Positions 1-8,976 are shown, counted from the first letter of the stretch. The stretch: 64,000 nt of DNA from Streptomyces humicola (GCF_024436035.1 NZ_JANFNG010000001.1:141689-205688), one strand, 5' to 3'. Numbers and translations: made by a program. Notes: a model not told the origin generated them from the sequence alone.

Positions 1-2
1 AG

Positions 3-179
3 TTCCAGTACATCGCCCCGGCCGGGACCCCGGAGCAGGTAGCGGAGTTGCTGCAGCCCTTCGCCGAGTCGGGAGCCGAGTACATCACGCTGATCCCTGT
101 CGGCTCGTCCATCGAGGCGGAGATCGACGCGGTGGCGGAGGTGAAGGAGCGACTCGGGAAGGCCGTTGGCGCGACGTGA
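3..179 (+). CDS. LLM-class flavin-dependent oxidoreductase, C-terminal end (partial)
   Basis: The reading frame is open from the left edge and stops at TGA 177-179, giving 58 residues. They include GTPEQVAELLQPFAESGAEY, the usual C-terminal helix of luciferase-like (LLM) F420- or FMN-dependent oxidoreductases, where a GTPEQV motif precedes the last strand and helix of the TIM barrel. Only this tail is in the window, so cofactor and substrate cannot be judged. The gene ends about 120 bases before the first acyl-CoA dehydrogenase and reads the same way. A promoter-like element lies between them, so it is probably a separate unit. Confidence 0.7.
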   Translation, partial: FQYIAPAGTPEQVAELLQPFAESGAEYITLIPVGSSIEAEIDAVAEVKERLGKAVGAT

Positions 180-251
180 GACCGTGGCTGCGCGGTCGAC
201 CACGGCACCGATCGGCTCGGCCAAGAGCAGGCTTCCGACGGGCAACTGATT

Positions 252-285
252 TGGTCTGACCTATAGTATGGTTTGAACTCAGACC
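252..285 (+). promoter_or_regulatory. Promoter/operator with TGGTCTGACC element
   Basis: TGGTCTGACC (252-261) directly abuts a -10-like TATAGT (262-267), and a looser related element, GGTTTGAACTCAGACC, follows at 270-285. The start codon of the acyl-CoA dehydrogenase lies 15 bases further on. The motif matches a family of elements found at several other places in this window (about TGGYCNGRCCA) and resembles FadR-type GntR operators. The binding protein is inferred, not seen. Confidence 0.5.
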
Positions 286-300
286 GACGAGGTGGTGACC

Positions 301-1476
301 ATGGACCTGTCCGACGATCCTGACGAGGCGCAGTTCCGGCACGACGTCCGGACCTGGCTCCACAACAGCCTCCCCAAGCTCCCTTGGCCGGAGCCGGCCG
401 ACCTTGGGGCGAAGGCGCCCTTTTGGCGGCAGTGGCAGCGGATGCTCTTCGATGCGGGCTACGCCGGTCTCACCTGGCCGAAGGAGTACGGCGGCCAGGG
501 GCTCGACGAGCGGATGCGCGCAATCTTCACGGAGGAGTGCGATCACGCAGGTGCTCCGGAACGGTTGAACACCATCGGCGAGGATTTCGCCGGGCCCACC
601 ATCGCGCACTTCGGCACCGAGGCGCAGAAGGCGCGGTACCTGCGGCCGATCCTGACCGGCGAGGAGATCTGGTGCCAGCTGTTCTCCGAACCTGACTCCG
701 GATCCGACCTCGCCTCACTGCGCACCAAGGCGACCAAGGCCGACGGCGGCTGGCGGATCCAGGGGCAGAAGATCTGGACCAGCCGCGCGCAACTGGCCGC
801 CCACGCGATCCTGCTGGCGCGCACCGGCGGCGGGGAGCGCCACAAGGGCATCACCTACTTCCTCCTGCCCATGGACAGCGACGGCGTCACCGTCCGCCCT
901 CTTGCCCACATGTTGGGTGAAGCGGAGTTCAACGAGGTGTTTCTCGACGAGGTCTTCGTATCCGACGACGCCGTGGTGGGCGAGGTCGATGGCGGCTGGA
1001 AGGTGGCCATGGCGACACTGGCCTTCGAGCGGGTCGCCATCGCCACCGGCCGCGTCAACACCACAAAGGCGATCGAGGACATCATCGCCGACATCCGCAC
1101 CAGGAAGTCCGCCGATGGCAGCCCGCTCGGCGCCGACCCGCACGTGCGGCAGAAGGTCGCCGACCTGTGGGGGCGCGCGCTGGTGCACCGCACGATCAGC
1201 CAGCGGGTGATCTCCGGTGCGGAGTCCGACGAACTGCCCGGGCCGGTTACGTCGATTGGAAAGCTCTACTTCTGCCCGCTGGTGGAGGAGCTCGCCGACT
1301 TCCGCCTCTCCCTTGAGCCGCTGGGCGGCCAGTTCGCTCTGGACGACGAACGTGCCGAAGCGCAGAGGTGGCTGCGGCTCGCCAACCAGTCCCGGGGCAC
1401 CGCGATCGCAGGTGGCTCGACCTTCATCCAGCGCAACATCGTCGCCGAGCGGATTCTCGGCATGCCGAGGAGCTGA
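301..1476 (+). CDS. acyl-CoA dehydrogenase, probable catalytic subunit of a heteromeric enzyme
   Basis: This 391-residue flavoprotein should insert a 2,3 double bond into an acyl-CoA. The N-terminal helical domain, the beta-domain FAD motif (LFSEPDSGSDLASL, then WTSRAQLAAHAILLAR) and the C-terminal helical domain ending in GGSTFIQRNIVAERILGMPR are all present. A glutamate in LAFERVAIATG sits where isovaleryl-CoA-type dehydrogenases keep the catalytic base. In-frame GTGs occur at 292 and 295, but GAGG at 289-292 lies 8 bases before ATG 301, so 301 is preferred. The smaller dehydrogenase at 3513 lacks that glutamate. In actinobacterial steroid catabolism such unequal pairs form alpha2beta2 enzymes (FadE28/FadE29 type), and the same is inferred here. 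The substrate is unknown. Confidence 0.85.
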   Translation: MDLSDDPDEAQFRHDVRTWLHNSLPKLPWPEPADLGAKAPFWRQWQRMLFDAGYAGLTWPKEYGGQGLDERMRAIFTEECDHAGAPERLNTIGEDFAGPTIAHFGTEAQKARYLRPILTGEEIWCQLFSEPDSGSDLASLRTKATKADGGWRIQGQKIWTSRAQLAAHAILLARTGGGERHKGITYFLLPMDSDGVTVRPLAHMLGEAEFNEVFLDEVFVSDDAVVGEVDGGWKVAMATLAFERVAIATGRVNTTKAIEDIIADIRTRKSADGSPLGADPHVRQKVADLWGRALVHRTISQRVISGAESDELPGPVTSIGKLYFCPLVEELADFRLSLEPLGGQFALDDERAEAQRWLRLANQSRGTAIAGGSTFIQRNIVAERILGMPRS

Positions 1477-1477
1477 C

Positions 1478-3412
1478 GTGGTCTACACCTGGCACCCGTC
1501 GCGGGACTACCTGGAGAACTCCAACGTCGCCCGTCTCATGCGCACACTGGGCGTGGCCACCGCCGACGAACTGCGCGCCCGGTCGGTGGCCGACATCGGC
1601 GACTTCTGGGACCGGGTGGTCAAGGACCTCGGCATCCCGTTCCGCACGCCCTACACGGACGTGGTCGATCTCAGCCGCGGTGTCGAGTACCCCGAGTGGT
1701 TCGTCGGGGGCCGGATCAACATCGTCGACGCGGCGCTGACTCGTTGGGCTCGTCAGACCCCCGACGGCATCGCCATCGTGCACGAGAGCGAGGACGGCAC
1801 AGTACGCCGGTTGACCTTCGCCGAGCTCGACGACCAGGTGGCCCGGGCCTGCGCCGGCCTCCGCGCACGGGGCGTCGGCAGGGGCGACGCCGTCGCGATC
1901 TACCTGCCCATGACGCCTGAGGCCGTCGTCGCGACGTACGCCGTGGCAAGCATTGGTGCGATGGCGGTGCCGCTGTTCTCCGGATTCGCGTCCGCCGCCA
2001 TCTCCTCGCGCATCCGGGACGCGAACGCCAAGGCGGTCATCACCGCCGACGGCACCGTCCGCCGCCGCAGGACCGCGAGCATGCTCCCACAGATGCTGCA
2101 GGCGCTGACGTCGTGCCCCAGCGTGGAACTCGTCGTGGTCGTGGACAACCTCGGTGAGCCGCTCGCCCCGCAGGACGGCCGGGAGACCTCCTGGCAGCAA
2201 CTCCTCGACATCGGGCCCGACTCGGAGGTCGAGGCCACCTCTGCCTCGGACACGCTGCTGCTCGCCTACACCTCCGGTACCACCGGCAAGCCCAAGGGAG
2301 CGCTGCACACCCACGCCGGTTTCCTGGTGAAGACCGCCAGCGAGGTGGCCTACGGATTCGAGATCACGCCCGGCCGGACGTTCTGCTGGATCACCGACAT
2401 GGGCTGGATCATGGGCCCGCTGTCGATCTTCGGGACCCACGCCAACGGCGGCACGCTGCTGCTCTACGAAGGCTCACCCGACGTACCCGACACCAGCCGG
2501 CTGTGGCAGCTCGTCGAGCGGCACCAGGTGTCGATGCTCGGCGTGTCCCCGACGTTGATCCGCACGTTGCGGGCTGTGTCCCAGGACCCGCCGGCCGTGG
2601 ACCTGTCCTCGGTGCGGGTCCTGGGCTCGACGGGGGAGCCGTGGGACCCGGACTCCTACGAGTGGCTCGCCCGCGACGTGTTCGGCAGCCAGGTTCCGGT
2701 CATCAACTTCTCCGGCGGCACGGAGGTCGGAGGATCGTTCCTGTGCCCCTACCCGGTGGAGGACATTCACAGCTGCTCTCTGGGCGGACCCGCGCTCGGC
2801 ATGGACGTCGACGTGGTGGACGACAAGGCCCGGCCGATGCGCGGCAGCATCGGCGAGCTGGTGTGCCGTCAGCCGTGGCCGGCGATGACCCGGGGCGTGT
2901 GGAACGACGACGAGCGGTACCGCGAGGCCTACTGGTCCACCTTCCCCGGGCTGTGGCGTCACGGTGACTACGCCCTCGTCGACGAGAGCGGCAGCTGGTT
3001 CGTCCTCGGCCGCTCCGACGACGTGATGAATGTGGCCGGCAAGCGCGTTGCGCCGGCCGAGATCGAGTCGGTGCTCGCCGCGGACCCGGCGGTCGCCGAG
3101 TCCGCGGTCGTCGGCATCCCGGATGTCAAGAAGGGCGAGGCGGTGTGGGTGTTCTACGTCCCGCGGGCCGGTGCCGAGGACGACGAGACGGTCGCGGCGA
3201 GACTGCGTCAGCGCGTGGCCGAGGAGGTCGGCAAGCCGTTCGCGCCCGCTCGGGTGATCCGGGTCGGCCGGCTCCCCAAGACCCGGTCGGCGAAGATCCT
3301 TCGGCGTGCGGTCCGGGCGGCGGTGCTCGACTCGGACCCGGGTGACCTGTCGGGCGCGGAGAACCCGGACGCGGTCGAGGAGATCCACCTGCAGGTCAAG
3401 GGCCTCCGGTGA
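1478..3412 (+). CDS. AMP-dependent acyl-CoA synthetase (acetyl-CoA synthetase-like)
   Basis: A 644-residue adenylate-forming ligase that activates a carboxylic acid to its CoA ester through an acyl-AMP. The P-loop-like A3 motif YTSGTTGKPKGALH, the A8 hinge around GRSDDVMNVAGKRV and the C-terminal catalytic lysine region LPKTRSAKILRR are all intact. Its N-terminal block (around SRGVEYPEWF) and length resemble acetyl/propionyl-CoA synthetases more than long-chain FadD proteins. The GTG start at 1478 follows the previous stop by one base and is preceded by GAGGAG. The open frame continues upstream, but only as antisense/overlap coding inside the previous gene. Its position between two acyl-CoA dehydrogenases implies it feeds them with the CoA ester. 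The natural acid is unknown. Confidence 0.85.
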   Translation: MVYTWHPSRDYLENSNVARLMRTLGVATADELRARSVADIGDFWDRVVKDLGIPFRTPYTDVVDLSRGVEYPEWFVGGRINIVDAALTRWARQTPDGIAIVHESEDGTVRRLTFAELDDQVARACAGLRARGVGRGDAVAIYLPMTPEAVVATYAVASIGAMAVPLFSGFASAAISSRIRDANAKAVITADGTVRRRRTASMLPQMLQALTSCPSVELVVVVDNLGEPLAPQDGRETSWQQLLDIGPDSEVEATSASDTLLLAYTSGTTGKPKGALHTHAGFLVKTASEVAYGFEITPGRTFCWITDMGWIMGPLSIFGTHANGGTLLLYEGSPDVPDTSRLWQLVERHQVSMLGVSPTLIRTLRAVSQDPPAVDLSSVRVLGSTGEPWDPDSYEWLARDVFGSQVPVINFSGGTEVGGSFLCPYPVEDIHSCSLGGPALGMDVDVVDDKARPMRGSIGELVCRQPWPAMTRGVWNDDERYREAYWSTFPGLWRHGDYALVDESGSWFVLGRSDDVMNVAGKRVAPAEIESVLAADPAVAESAVVGIPDVKKGEAVWVFYVPRAGAEDDETVAARLRQRVAEEVGKPFAPARVIRVGRLPKTRSAKILRRAVRAAVLDSDPGDLSGAENPDAVEEIHLQVKGLR

Positions 3413-3440
3413 ACGGTCGGCCTGGACCGGCACCGCTTTT

Positions 3441-3451
3441 TGGCCATACCT
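3441..3451 (+). promoter_or_regulatory. Weak TGGYCNGRCC-like element
   Basis: TGGCCATACCT lies in the 100-base gap between the CoA ligase and the second acyl-CoA dehydrogenase, just after a run of four T. It shares the outer bases of the recurring operator but differs in the core, so it may be a degenerate copy or chance. Confidence 0.2.
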
Positions 3452-3512
3452 ACCTAACAGATCGTCAGCCTCCGTCGGCCGGATCGGCGGTGGCCTCGGG
3501 AGAGGACGAGTC

Positions 3513-4580
3513 GTGCAGTGGAAGCTCTCTGAGGAGCAGGAGGCATACCAGAAGACGTTCCGGGGATGGCTTGCCGACGTGGCGCCCTCGGATAGGGTGC
3601 GCCGGTGGCTCGACGCCGGCGACGCCTCCGCCTTCGAGTCGCGTTTCATCGCCGACGGTTGGGCCGGAGTCGGACTCACCGAGAAGCTCGGTGGTCAGGG
3701 AGGCGGCCTGGTCGAGCTGGCGCTGACCGCCGAGGAGCTCGCCCGCGCGGCGGCTCCGTCGGCCTCTTGGCTGGCGACGGTGCTGGCCGTGACGGCTCTG
3801 GCGGGTCATCCCAAGCTGGTCGAGGCGGCGCTGGCGGGCGAGACGGTGTCCCTGCTGGTACCGGCCGAGGCGGTTCCCGACCGGGCCCCGTCACTGAGCG
3901 TCGACGCCGAGGGCATGGTTACCGGTACCGCGGCCCGGGTGCTGGCCGGGGACATCGCCACTCGGTTCGTCGTGCCGGTCGGGGCGGGCGGCGTCCGGGA
4001 GCTGCGGCTCGTCGAGGCGGCCGCCCCGGGCGTCAGCCGCACCGCGCGGCGTCTGCTGGACCGCTCCCGGTCGGTCGCCGATGTGACGCTGCATCAGGTG
4101 CCGTCGGTGCGGCTGGACGTCGACGCGGTCGACGTGCTGTGGCAGGCGTCGGCCATGGCCGCGGTCCTGGTCGCCGCCGACTCGTTGGGTGCCACCGAGC
4201 GCGTGCTCGATCTGGCCGTGGAGTACAGCAAGCAACGCCACCAGTTCGGGTTCCCGATCGGCTCGTTCCAGGCGGTCAAGCACGCGGCCGCCGCAATCCT
4301 GGTCAGTGTCGAGGCAGCCCGCTCCGTGGTCTACTTCGCCGCCGCGTCGGTGGACGGCGGTGCGCCGCAGGCGTTGCTGCACGCGGCGGCGGTGAAGGCG
4401 CAAGTCACCGCCGATGGCGTCCGCGGCGCCGACAGCGCGCTCACCATTCACGGTGCGATCGGCTACACCTGGGAGCACGACCTTCACCTGTTCTTCAAAC
4501 GGGCGAAGCTCGACGAGAGGCTGTTCGGCGCCCCGGTGGTGTGGAACGAGCGCATCGCGGAAGGCCTTGCTCTCATTTAA
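3513..4580 (+). CDS. acyl-CoA dehydrogenase family protein, probable non-catalytic partner
   Basis: This 355-residue member is short for the family. It keeps the N-terminal helical domain (starting QWKLSEEQEAYQKTFRGWLA) and a good C-terminal domain with QRHQFGFPIGSFQAVKH and HGAIGYTWEHDLHLFFKRAK. The helix that carries the catalytic Glu in the partner (FER motif) reads VLWQASAMAAVLVAADSLG here, with no acid. The GTG start at 3513 has GAGAGGACGAG just upstream. The most economical reading is a partner subunit for the dehydrogenase at 301, as in FadE28/FadE29-type heterotetramers where only one subunit is catalytic. It could instead be an independent enzyme with an unconventional base. It ends in TAA, unusual among its neighbours. 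Confidence 0.8.
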   Translation: MQWKLSEEQEAYQKTFRGWLADVAPSDRVRRWLDAGDASAFESRFIADGWAGVGLTEKLGGQGGGLVELALTAEELARAAAPSASWLATVLAVTALAGHPKLVEAALAGETVSLLVPAEAVPDRAPSLSVDAEGMVTGTAARVLAGDIATRFVVPVGAGGVRELRLVEAAAPGVSRTARRLLDRSRSVADVTLHQVPSVRLDVDAVDVLWQASAMAAVLVAADSLGATERVLDLAVEYSKQRHQFGFPIGSFQAVKHAAAAILVSVEAARSVVYFAAASVDGGAPQALLHAAAVKAQVTADGVRGADSALTIHGAIGYTWEHDLHLFFKRAKLDERLFGAPVVWNERIAEGLALI

Positions 4581-4583
4581 TTA

Positions 4584-4611
4584 TGGTCAGTCCTTTGATA
4601 AGGTCCTACCA
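4584..4611 (+). promoter_or_regulatory. Two operator-like half-palindromes before the third acyl-CoA dehydrogenase
   Basis: TGGTCAGTCCT (4584-4594) and AGGTCCTACCA (4601-4611) flank a TTTGATAA stretch in the 55-base gap before the GTG at 4636. The first resembles the TGGYCNGRCCA elements. The second, read in reverse as TGGTAGGACCT, also resembles the left half of the palindrome at 17694-17707. An internal promoter here is inferred. Confidence 0.4.
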
Positions 4612-4635
4612 GAGTACGGAGAGGATGTGGGCACC

Positions 4636-5802
4636 GTGGACTTTGCGCTCACCGAGGATCAGGAGACCATCCGCAAGGCGGTACGCGAGCTGGCCGCCAA
4701 GTTCGACGACCAGTACTGGATGGAGAAGGACGCGGCGCACGAGTTCCCGACGGAGTTCTACAAAGCCTTCGCTGACGGCGGCTGGCTCGGCATCACGACT
4801 CCGGAGGAGTACGGTGGCCACGGCTTCGGTATCACCGAGGCGTCGCTGCTGCTCGAGGAGGTTGCCGCCTCCGGTGCGGGTATGAACGGCGCCAGCTCCA
4901 TGCACCTGTCGATCTTCGGGATGCACCCGGTGATCGTGCATGGCTCGCAGGAGATGAAGAGGGAGAACCTTCCCCGGATCGTCAGCGGTGACCTGCACGT
5001 ATGCTTCGGCGTCACCGAGCCGGGTGCCGGTCTCGACACCACTCGGATCACCACCTTCGCCAGGCGCGACGGCTCCGACTACGTCGTGAACGGCCGCAAG
5101 GTGTGGATCTCCAAGGCGGTGGAGTCAGAGAAGGTCCTGCTGCTGACCCGGACCGCGAAGTTCGAGGACTCGCCGAAAAAGACCGACGGGTTGACCCTCT
5201 TCTTCACCGACCTCGACCGCGACCACGTCGACATCCGGCCGATCAGGAAGATGGGCCGGAACGCGGTCACCTCGAACGAGCTCTTCATCGACGACCTGCG
5301 CATTCCCGCCGAGCACCGGGTCGGGGAGGAGGGCAAGGGCTTCACGTACATCCTCGACGGACTCAACCCGGAGCGGATGCTGGTGGCCGCGGAGGCCCTC
5401 GGCATCGGCCGCGCTGCACTGCGCCTGGCGGTCCGGTACGGCAACGAGCGCGAGGTCTTCGGCCGGCCCATCGGCATGAACCAGGGGCTGCAGTTCCCGC
5501 TGGCCGACTCACTGGCCCGGCTGGACGGCGCGGAGCTCGTGCTGCGCAAGGCGACGTGGCTCTACGACCACGGCAAGCCGTGCGCGCGCGAGGCGAACAC
5601 CGCCAAGTACCTCTGCGCGGACGCCGGCTTCCAGGCTGCCGACCGCGCGCTGCAGACCCATGGCGGCATGGGGTACTCCGAGGAGTACCACGTCTCGCGC
5701 TACTTCCGTGAGGCGCGGCTGACCCGGATCGCCCCGCTCAGCCAGGAGATGGTCCTGAACTTCCTCGGCGAGCACGTTCTCGGACTTCCCAGGAGCTACT
5801 GA
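4636..5802 (+). CDS. acyl-CoA dehydrogenase
   Basis: A 388-residue acyl-CoA dehydrogenase beginning MDFALTEDQETIRKAVREL. It has the substrate/FAD motif FGVTEPGAGLDTTRI, the WISKA flavin-contact segment, catalytic-type Glu in LNPERMLVAAEALG, and the dimer-interface block REVFGRPIGMNQGLQFPLAD. The C terminus ends GEHVLGLPRSY. GTGs are in frame at 4627 and 4636. GGAGAGG at 4618-4624 suits 4636 (11 bases) and is too close to 4627. The stop overlaps the next start (TGATG), so it is translationally coupled to the SDR, thiolase and CoA-transferase that follow. It probably catalyses the first step of a beta-oxidation round on an alicyclic or branched acyl-CoA; the substrate is inferred only. Confidence 0.85.
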   Translation: MDFALTEDQETIRKAVRELAAKFDDQYWMEKDAAHEFPTEFYKAFADGGWLGITTPEEYGGHGFGITEASLLLEEVAASGAGMNGASSMHLSIFGMHPVIVHGSQEMKRENLPRIVSGDLHVCFGVTEPGAGLDTTRITTFARRDGSDYVVNGRKVWISKAVESEKVLLLTRTAKFEDSPKKTDGLTLFFTDLDRDHVDIRPIRKMGRNAVTSNELFIDDLRIPAEHRVGEEGKGFTYILDGLNPERMLVAAEALGIGRAALRLAVRYGNEREVFGRPIGMNQGLQFPLADSLARLDGAELVLRKATWLYDHGKPCAREANTAKYLCADAGFQAADRALQTHGGMGYSEEYHVSRYFREARLTRIAPLSQEMVLNFLGEHVLGLPRSY

Positions 5803-6551
5803 TGTTCTCTCTGCAGGACCGCTCCGCTCTCGTCACCGGCGCGGGCAACGGCATCGGCGCAGCGGTCGCCAAGGCGTTCGCCCGGGCGGGAGCGACCGTT
5901 GTCGTCACCGACATCGACAAGGACGCCGCAGCGTCGGTGGCACAGGAGATCACGGAGGCCGGCGGCCGAGCGGAGTCGGCCGTGGTCGACGTCCGTAACG
6001 CCGAGCAGGCCGCCCAGGCCGCCGAGCAGGCCGCAGACCTCAACGGCGGCGTGCTCAACATCCTGGTCAACAATGCCGGCGCCATCGCGCCCGCGATGTT
6101 CCCGAAGATGACGGCTGACCAGTTCGATCTCGTGATAGGCGTTCACGTCGGCGGAACCTTCACCGTCAGCCAGGCTGCGCTTCCCTTCCTTCCCACGGAC
6201 GGCACCGGACGGATCATCAACGTCACCTCGGCCGCCGGGCTGGTCGGCACGATCGGGCAGGTGAACTACGGAGCGGCCAAGGCCGGTATCGTGGGGATCA
6301 CCAAGTCCCTGGCCAAGGAGCTGGCGAAGAAGCAGATCACCGTCAACGCCCTGGCCCCGCTGGCTGCGACCTCGATGACGGAGAACATCCGCAGCGACGA
6401 GAAGCTCGCCGCGATCACACTGTCCCGCATCCCACTGGGACGCTGGGCCTATCCGGACGAGATCGCGGGCAGCTTCGTGTTCTTCGCCTCCGACGCGGCG
6501 TCGTACATCACCGGCCAGGTGCTGCCGGTCGACGGCGGGACGGTCATCTGA
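5802..6551 (+). CDS. SDR-family oxidoreductase, probable 3-hydroxyacyl-CoA dehydrogenase
   Basis: A 249-residue classical short-chain dehydrogenase. The cofactor motif TGAGNGIG is at residues 12-19, the NNAG motif follows beta-4, and the catalytic Tyr-Lys occurs as YGAAKAGIVG with the upstream Ser in NVTSAAG. The C-terminal signature is SYITGQVLPVDGG. An Asp after beta-2 (VTDID) suggests NAD preference. It overlaps the previous gene by one base (TGATG) and the next thiolase likewise, so the trio dehydrogenase-SDR-thiolase looks like a complete beta-oxidation turn, with the SDR oxidising the 3-hydroxyacyl-CoA. Exact substrate unknown. Confidence 0.8.
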   Translation: MFSLQDRSALVTGAGNGIGAAVAKAFARAGATVVVTDIDKDAAASVAQEITEAGGRAESAVVDVRNAEQAAQAAEQAADLNGGVLNILVNNAGAIAPAMFPKMTADQFDLVIGVHVGGTFTVSQAALPFLPTDGTGRIINVTSAAGLVGTIGQVNYGAAKAGIVGITKSLAKELAKKQITVNALAPLAATSMTENIRSDEKLAAITLSRIPLGRWAYPDEIAGSFVFFASDAASYITGQVLPVDGGTVI

Positions 6552-7738
6552 TGCCGGCGAACCCCTTCATCGGCAACGGCCGCGAGGTGCTGGTCGTGGA
6601 GGCGCTGCGTACCCCGATGGGCAAGTCGCATCCCGAACGTGGCTGGTTCCGCGACACCCACCCCAACGAGTTGCTCGGCGCCGTCTACACCGCGCTGCTC
6701 AAAAGCACTGGGCTGGCGCCCGAGGTGGTCGAGGACCTGGTCATCGGCTGCACGGCGCCGTTCGGCGAGCAGTCCCGCAACATCGCCCGCAATGCATGGC
6801 TGCAGGCCGGCTACCCGCCGCAGGTTCCGGCGACGGTACTGGACCGCCGCTGCGGTTCTGCTCAGACCGCGGTGGAGATGGCGGCCGCTCTGGTGTCATC
6901 CGGCACCCATGATGTGGTGATCGCCGGAGGGGTCGAACACATGGGACATGTGCCGATGAACTCCCCCGCGAGGATCTCCGAGCTGTACGGCGATCCCTGG
7001 CCGGCCGAGCTCCGGGCCCGCTACGACTTTGTGCCGCAGGGGGAGAGCGCCGAGCTGATCGCCGACCGCTGGGACATCTCCCGCGAGGAGATGGACCGGT
7101 TCGCGGTCCGCTCGCACCAACTGGCCACCGAGGCGGTCGACGCCAGCCGCTTCGATCGGGAGATGATTCCGCTGGAGCTCGCCGACGAAAAGCGGGACAG
7201 CGACCAGAGCATCCGCCCGGGAACCTCGATGGAGGCGCTGGCGGGACTCAAGCCCGTCTTCCGGGAGAACGGCCGGATCACCGCAGGAAGCTCCTCGCCG
7301 ATCTCCGACGGTGCGGCCGGGGTGCTGCTGGCCTCCAGGGAGGCAGCCGACCGCTACGGCCTGCGGCCGCGCGCCCGGATCCTCGACCAGACCACGATCG
7401 GCGTCGACCCGGTCATCATGCTCACCGGTCCCATTCCGGCGACCCGGAAGCTGCTCGGGCGCAACGGCATGTCGATCGACGACATCGATTTGATCGAGAT
7501 CAACGAGGCCTTCAGCTCCGTTGTCCTGGCCTGGGAGCGGGAGCTTCGCGCGGACATGGGCAAGGTCAACGTCAACGGTGGAGCGATCGCACTGGGCCAC
7601 CCGGTGGGCGCCACCGGCTCCCGGCTGTTCGGCACGCTCATCTCCGAGATGGAGCGCCTGGACGTCGAGATCGGCCTGGTGACCATGTGCTGCGGTGGTG
7701 GGCTCGGCACCGCCACACTCGTGCAGCGGGTGGACTGA
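6551..7738 (+). CDS. acetyl-CoA acyltransferase (thiolase)
   Basis: A 395-residue degradative thiolase that would split a 3-oxoacyl-CoA with CoA. The nucleophilic cysteine is in VLDRRCGSAQTA (C101). The C-terminal half carries the NEAF motif, the GHPVGATGSRL histidine loop and the second catalytic cysteine in VTMCCGGGLGTA. Both active-site cysteines and the histidine are therefore intact. It shares ATG/TGA overlaps with the SDR before and the CoA-transferase after, placing it in one tightly coupled operon. It is not closely similar to the other thiolase in the window (minus strand, 16425), which has NRLCGSGLQ, so the two probably act on different chain ends. Confidence 0.85.
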   Translation: MPANPFIGNGREVLVVEALRTPMGKSHPERGWFRDTHPNELLGAVYTALLKSTGLAPEVVEDLVIGCTAPFGEQSRNIARNAWLQAGYPPQVPATVLDRRCGSAQTAVEMAAALVSSGTHDVVIAGGVEHMGHVPMNSPARISELYGDPWPAELRARYDFVPQGESAELIADRWDISREEMDRFAVRSHQLATEAVDASRFDREMIPLELADEKRDSDQSIRPGTSMEALAGLKPVFRENGRITAGSSSPISDGAAGVLLASREAADRYGLRPRARILDQTTIGVDPVIMLTGPIPATRKLLGRNGMSIDDIDLIEINEAFSSVVLAWERELRADMGKVNVNGGAIALGHPVGATGSRLFGTLISEMERLDVEIGLVTMCCGGGLGTATLVQRVD

Positions 7739-8976
7739 TGCTCGACCTGACGCCATATATCCGGGCCGGCGACGGCGTCTGGTGGGGTCAGGGCGGTGCC
7801 GAGCCCGAGCCGCTGGTCAACGCCCTGCTCGACCAGGTCGACGGCATCGGTCCGGTGCGCGCCTTCTGTGGTCTCACCTGGAACGAGCGGCTCTCCGGCG
7901 ATCTGCCGGAGTCGCTGACCGTGCTGTCCTACGGTGGCCTGGGCCGACTGCGCGAACTGAGCAGGCACGGACGGCTGGAGGTGGTGCCGTGCCACTACTC
8001 GGCGCTGCCGAGGATGTTCGCCCGGGGGCAGCTGCCCTGTGACATCGGTCTGCTGCAGGTGTCGCCGCCGGATGACGACGGCATGGTCTCGCTGGGGATC
8101 GGTGTGGAGTACGTCGCCGACGCGCTGCGTCAAACGCGGACTCTCATAGCCGAGATCAACCACCGGATGCCGCCGACCGTCGGCGCCGACCGATTGCCGT
8201 TGCGCGCTTTCGCGGCCACGGTGGAGACCGATCGTCCGCTGAGGGAAGCGCCCATGCGTGCTCCGGACGCCGTCGATCGTGCCATTGCCGAGCGGGTCGC
8301 CGGGCTCGTCGAGGACGGCGACACCCTGCAGATGGGCGTCGGTTCGTTGCCCAATGCGGTGCTTGAGTCGCTGTCCGGCCACGTTGATCTGGGTTTTCAC
8401 ACCGGGATGATCACAGACGGGGTGCTGGCCCTGATCGAGAAAGGTGTGGTGACCGGCGCCAGGAAGGAGATCGACCTGGGGCTGGTGGTCACGGGCGCGG
8501 CGCTCGGGAGCGTGTCGATGTACGACCGGTTGCACGAGTTCCCGGTCGAGTTCCGGGCGGCCAGCTACACGCACGACCCGGGGGTGTTGTCCCGGCTTCG
8601 CTCGCTGGTGTCGATCAACTCCGCCATCGAGGTCGACCTGCTCGGCCAGGTCGGTGCCGAGTTGAGCCGCGGGGTCCACATCGGCGCGGTAGGCGGCCAG
8701 GTCGACTTCAGCCGTGCGGCGTCGCTGACCGGTGCTCGGTCGATCATCGCGCTGCGGTCGGAGGCGGGCGGGGAGTCGACGATCAATTCGACGCTGCGCG
8801 GCGGCGCTGTCACCACGGCGCGAGTCGACGTCGACGCGGTGGTCACCGAGCACGGCGTGGCCATGCTTACCGGCTGCACTGTGGCGGAACGGGCCCGCCG
8901 CCTTATCGAGGTGGCCGCGCCCCAGCACAGGGAGAGGCTGGAGAGGAGCCTCGTGGACCAGGAGGTGTCGAGATGA
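7738..8976 (+). CDS. acetyl-CoA hydrolase/transferase family CoA-transferase
   Basis: A 412-residue protein of the acetyl-CoA hydrolase/4-hydroxybutyrate CoA-transferase family. The N-terminal half has the CoA-binding Rossmann-like domain, and the C-terminal half has GVGSLPNAVLESL, FHTGMITDGVL and the terminal VVTEHGVAMLTGCT block typical of the family. ATG 7738 overlaps the thiolase stop, and the longer open frame upstream lies inside the thiolase. It would exchange CoA between an acyl-CoA and a free acid such as acetate or a ring-derived acid. Coupled 4-base overlap with the HMG-CoA-lyase-type gene suggests that it activates or releases the acid produced there. That partnership is inferred from gene order. 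Confidence 0.75.
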   Translation: MLDLTPYIRAGDGVWWGQGGAEPEPLVNALLDQVDGIGPVRAFCGLTWNERLSGDLPESLTVLSYGGLGRLRELSRHGRLEVVPCHYSALPRMFARGQLPCDIGLLQVSPPDDDGMVSLGIGVEYVADALRQTRTLIAEINHRMPPTVGADRLPLRAFAATVETDRPLREAPMRAPDAVDRAIAERVAGLVEDGDTLQMGVGSLPNAVLESLSGHVDLGFHTGMITDGVLALIEKGVVTGARKEIDLGLVVTGAALGSVSMYDRLHEFPVEFRAASYTHDPGVLSRLRSLVSINSAIEVDLLGQVGAELSRGVHIGAVGGQVDFSRAASLTGARSIIALRSEAGGESTINSTLRGGAVTTARVDVDAVVTEHGVAMLTGCTVAERARRLIEVAAPQHRERLERSLVDQEVSR

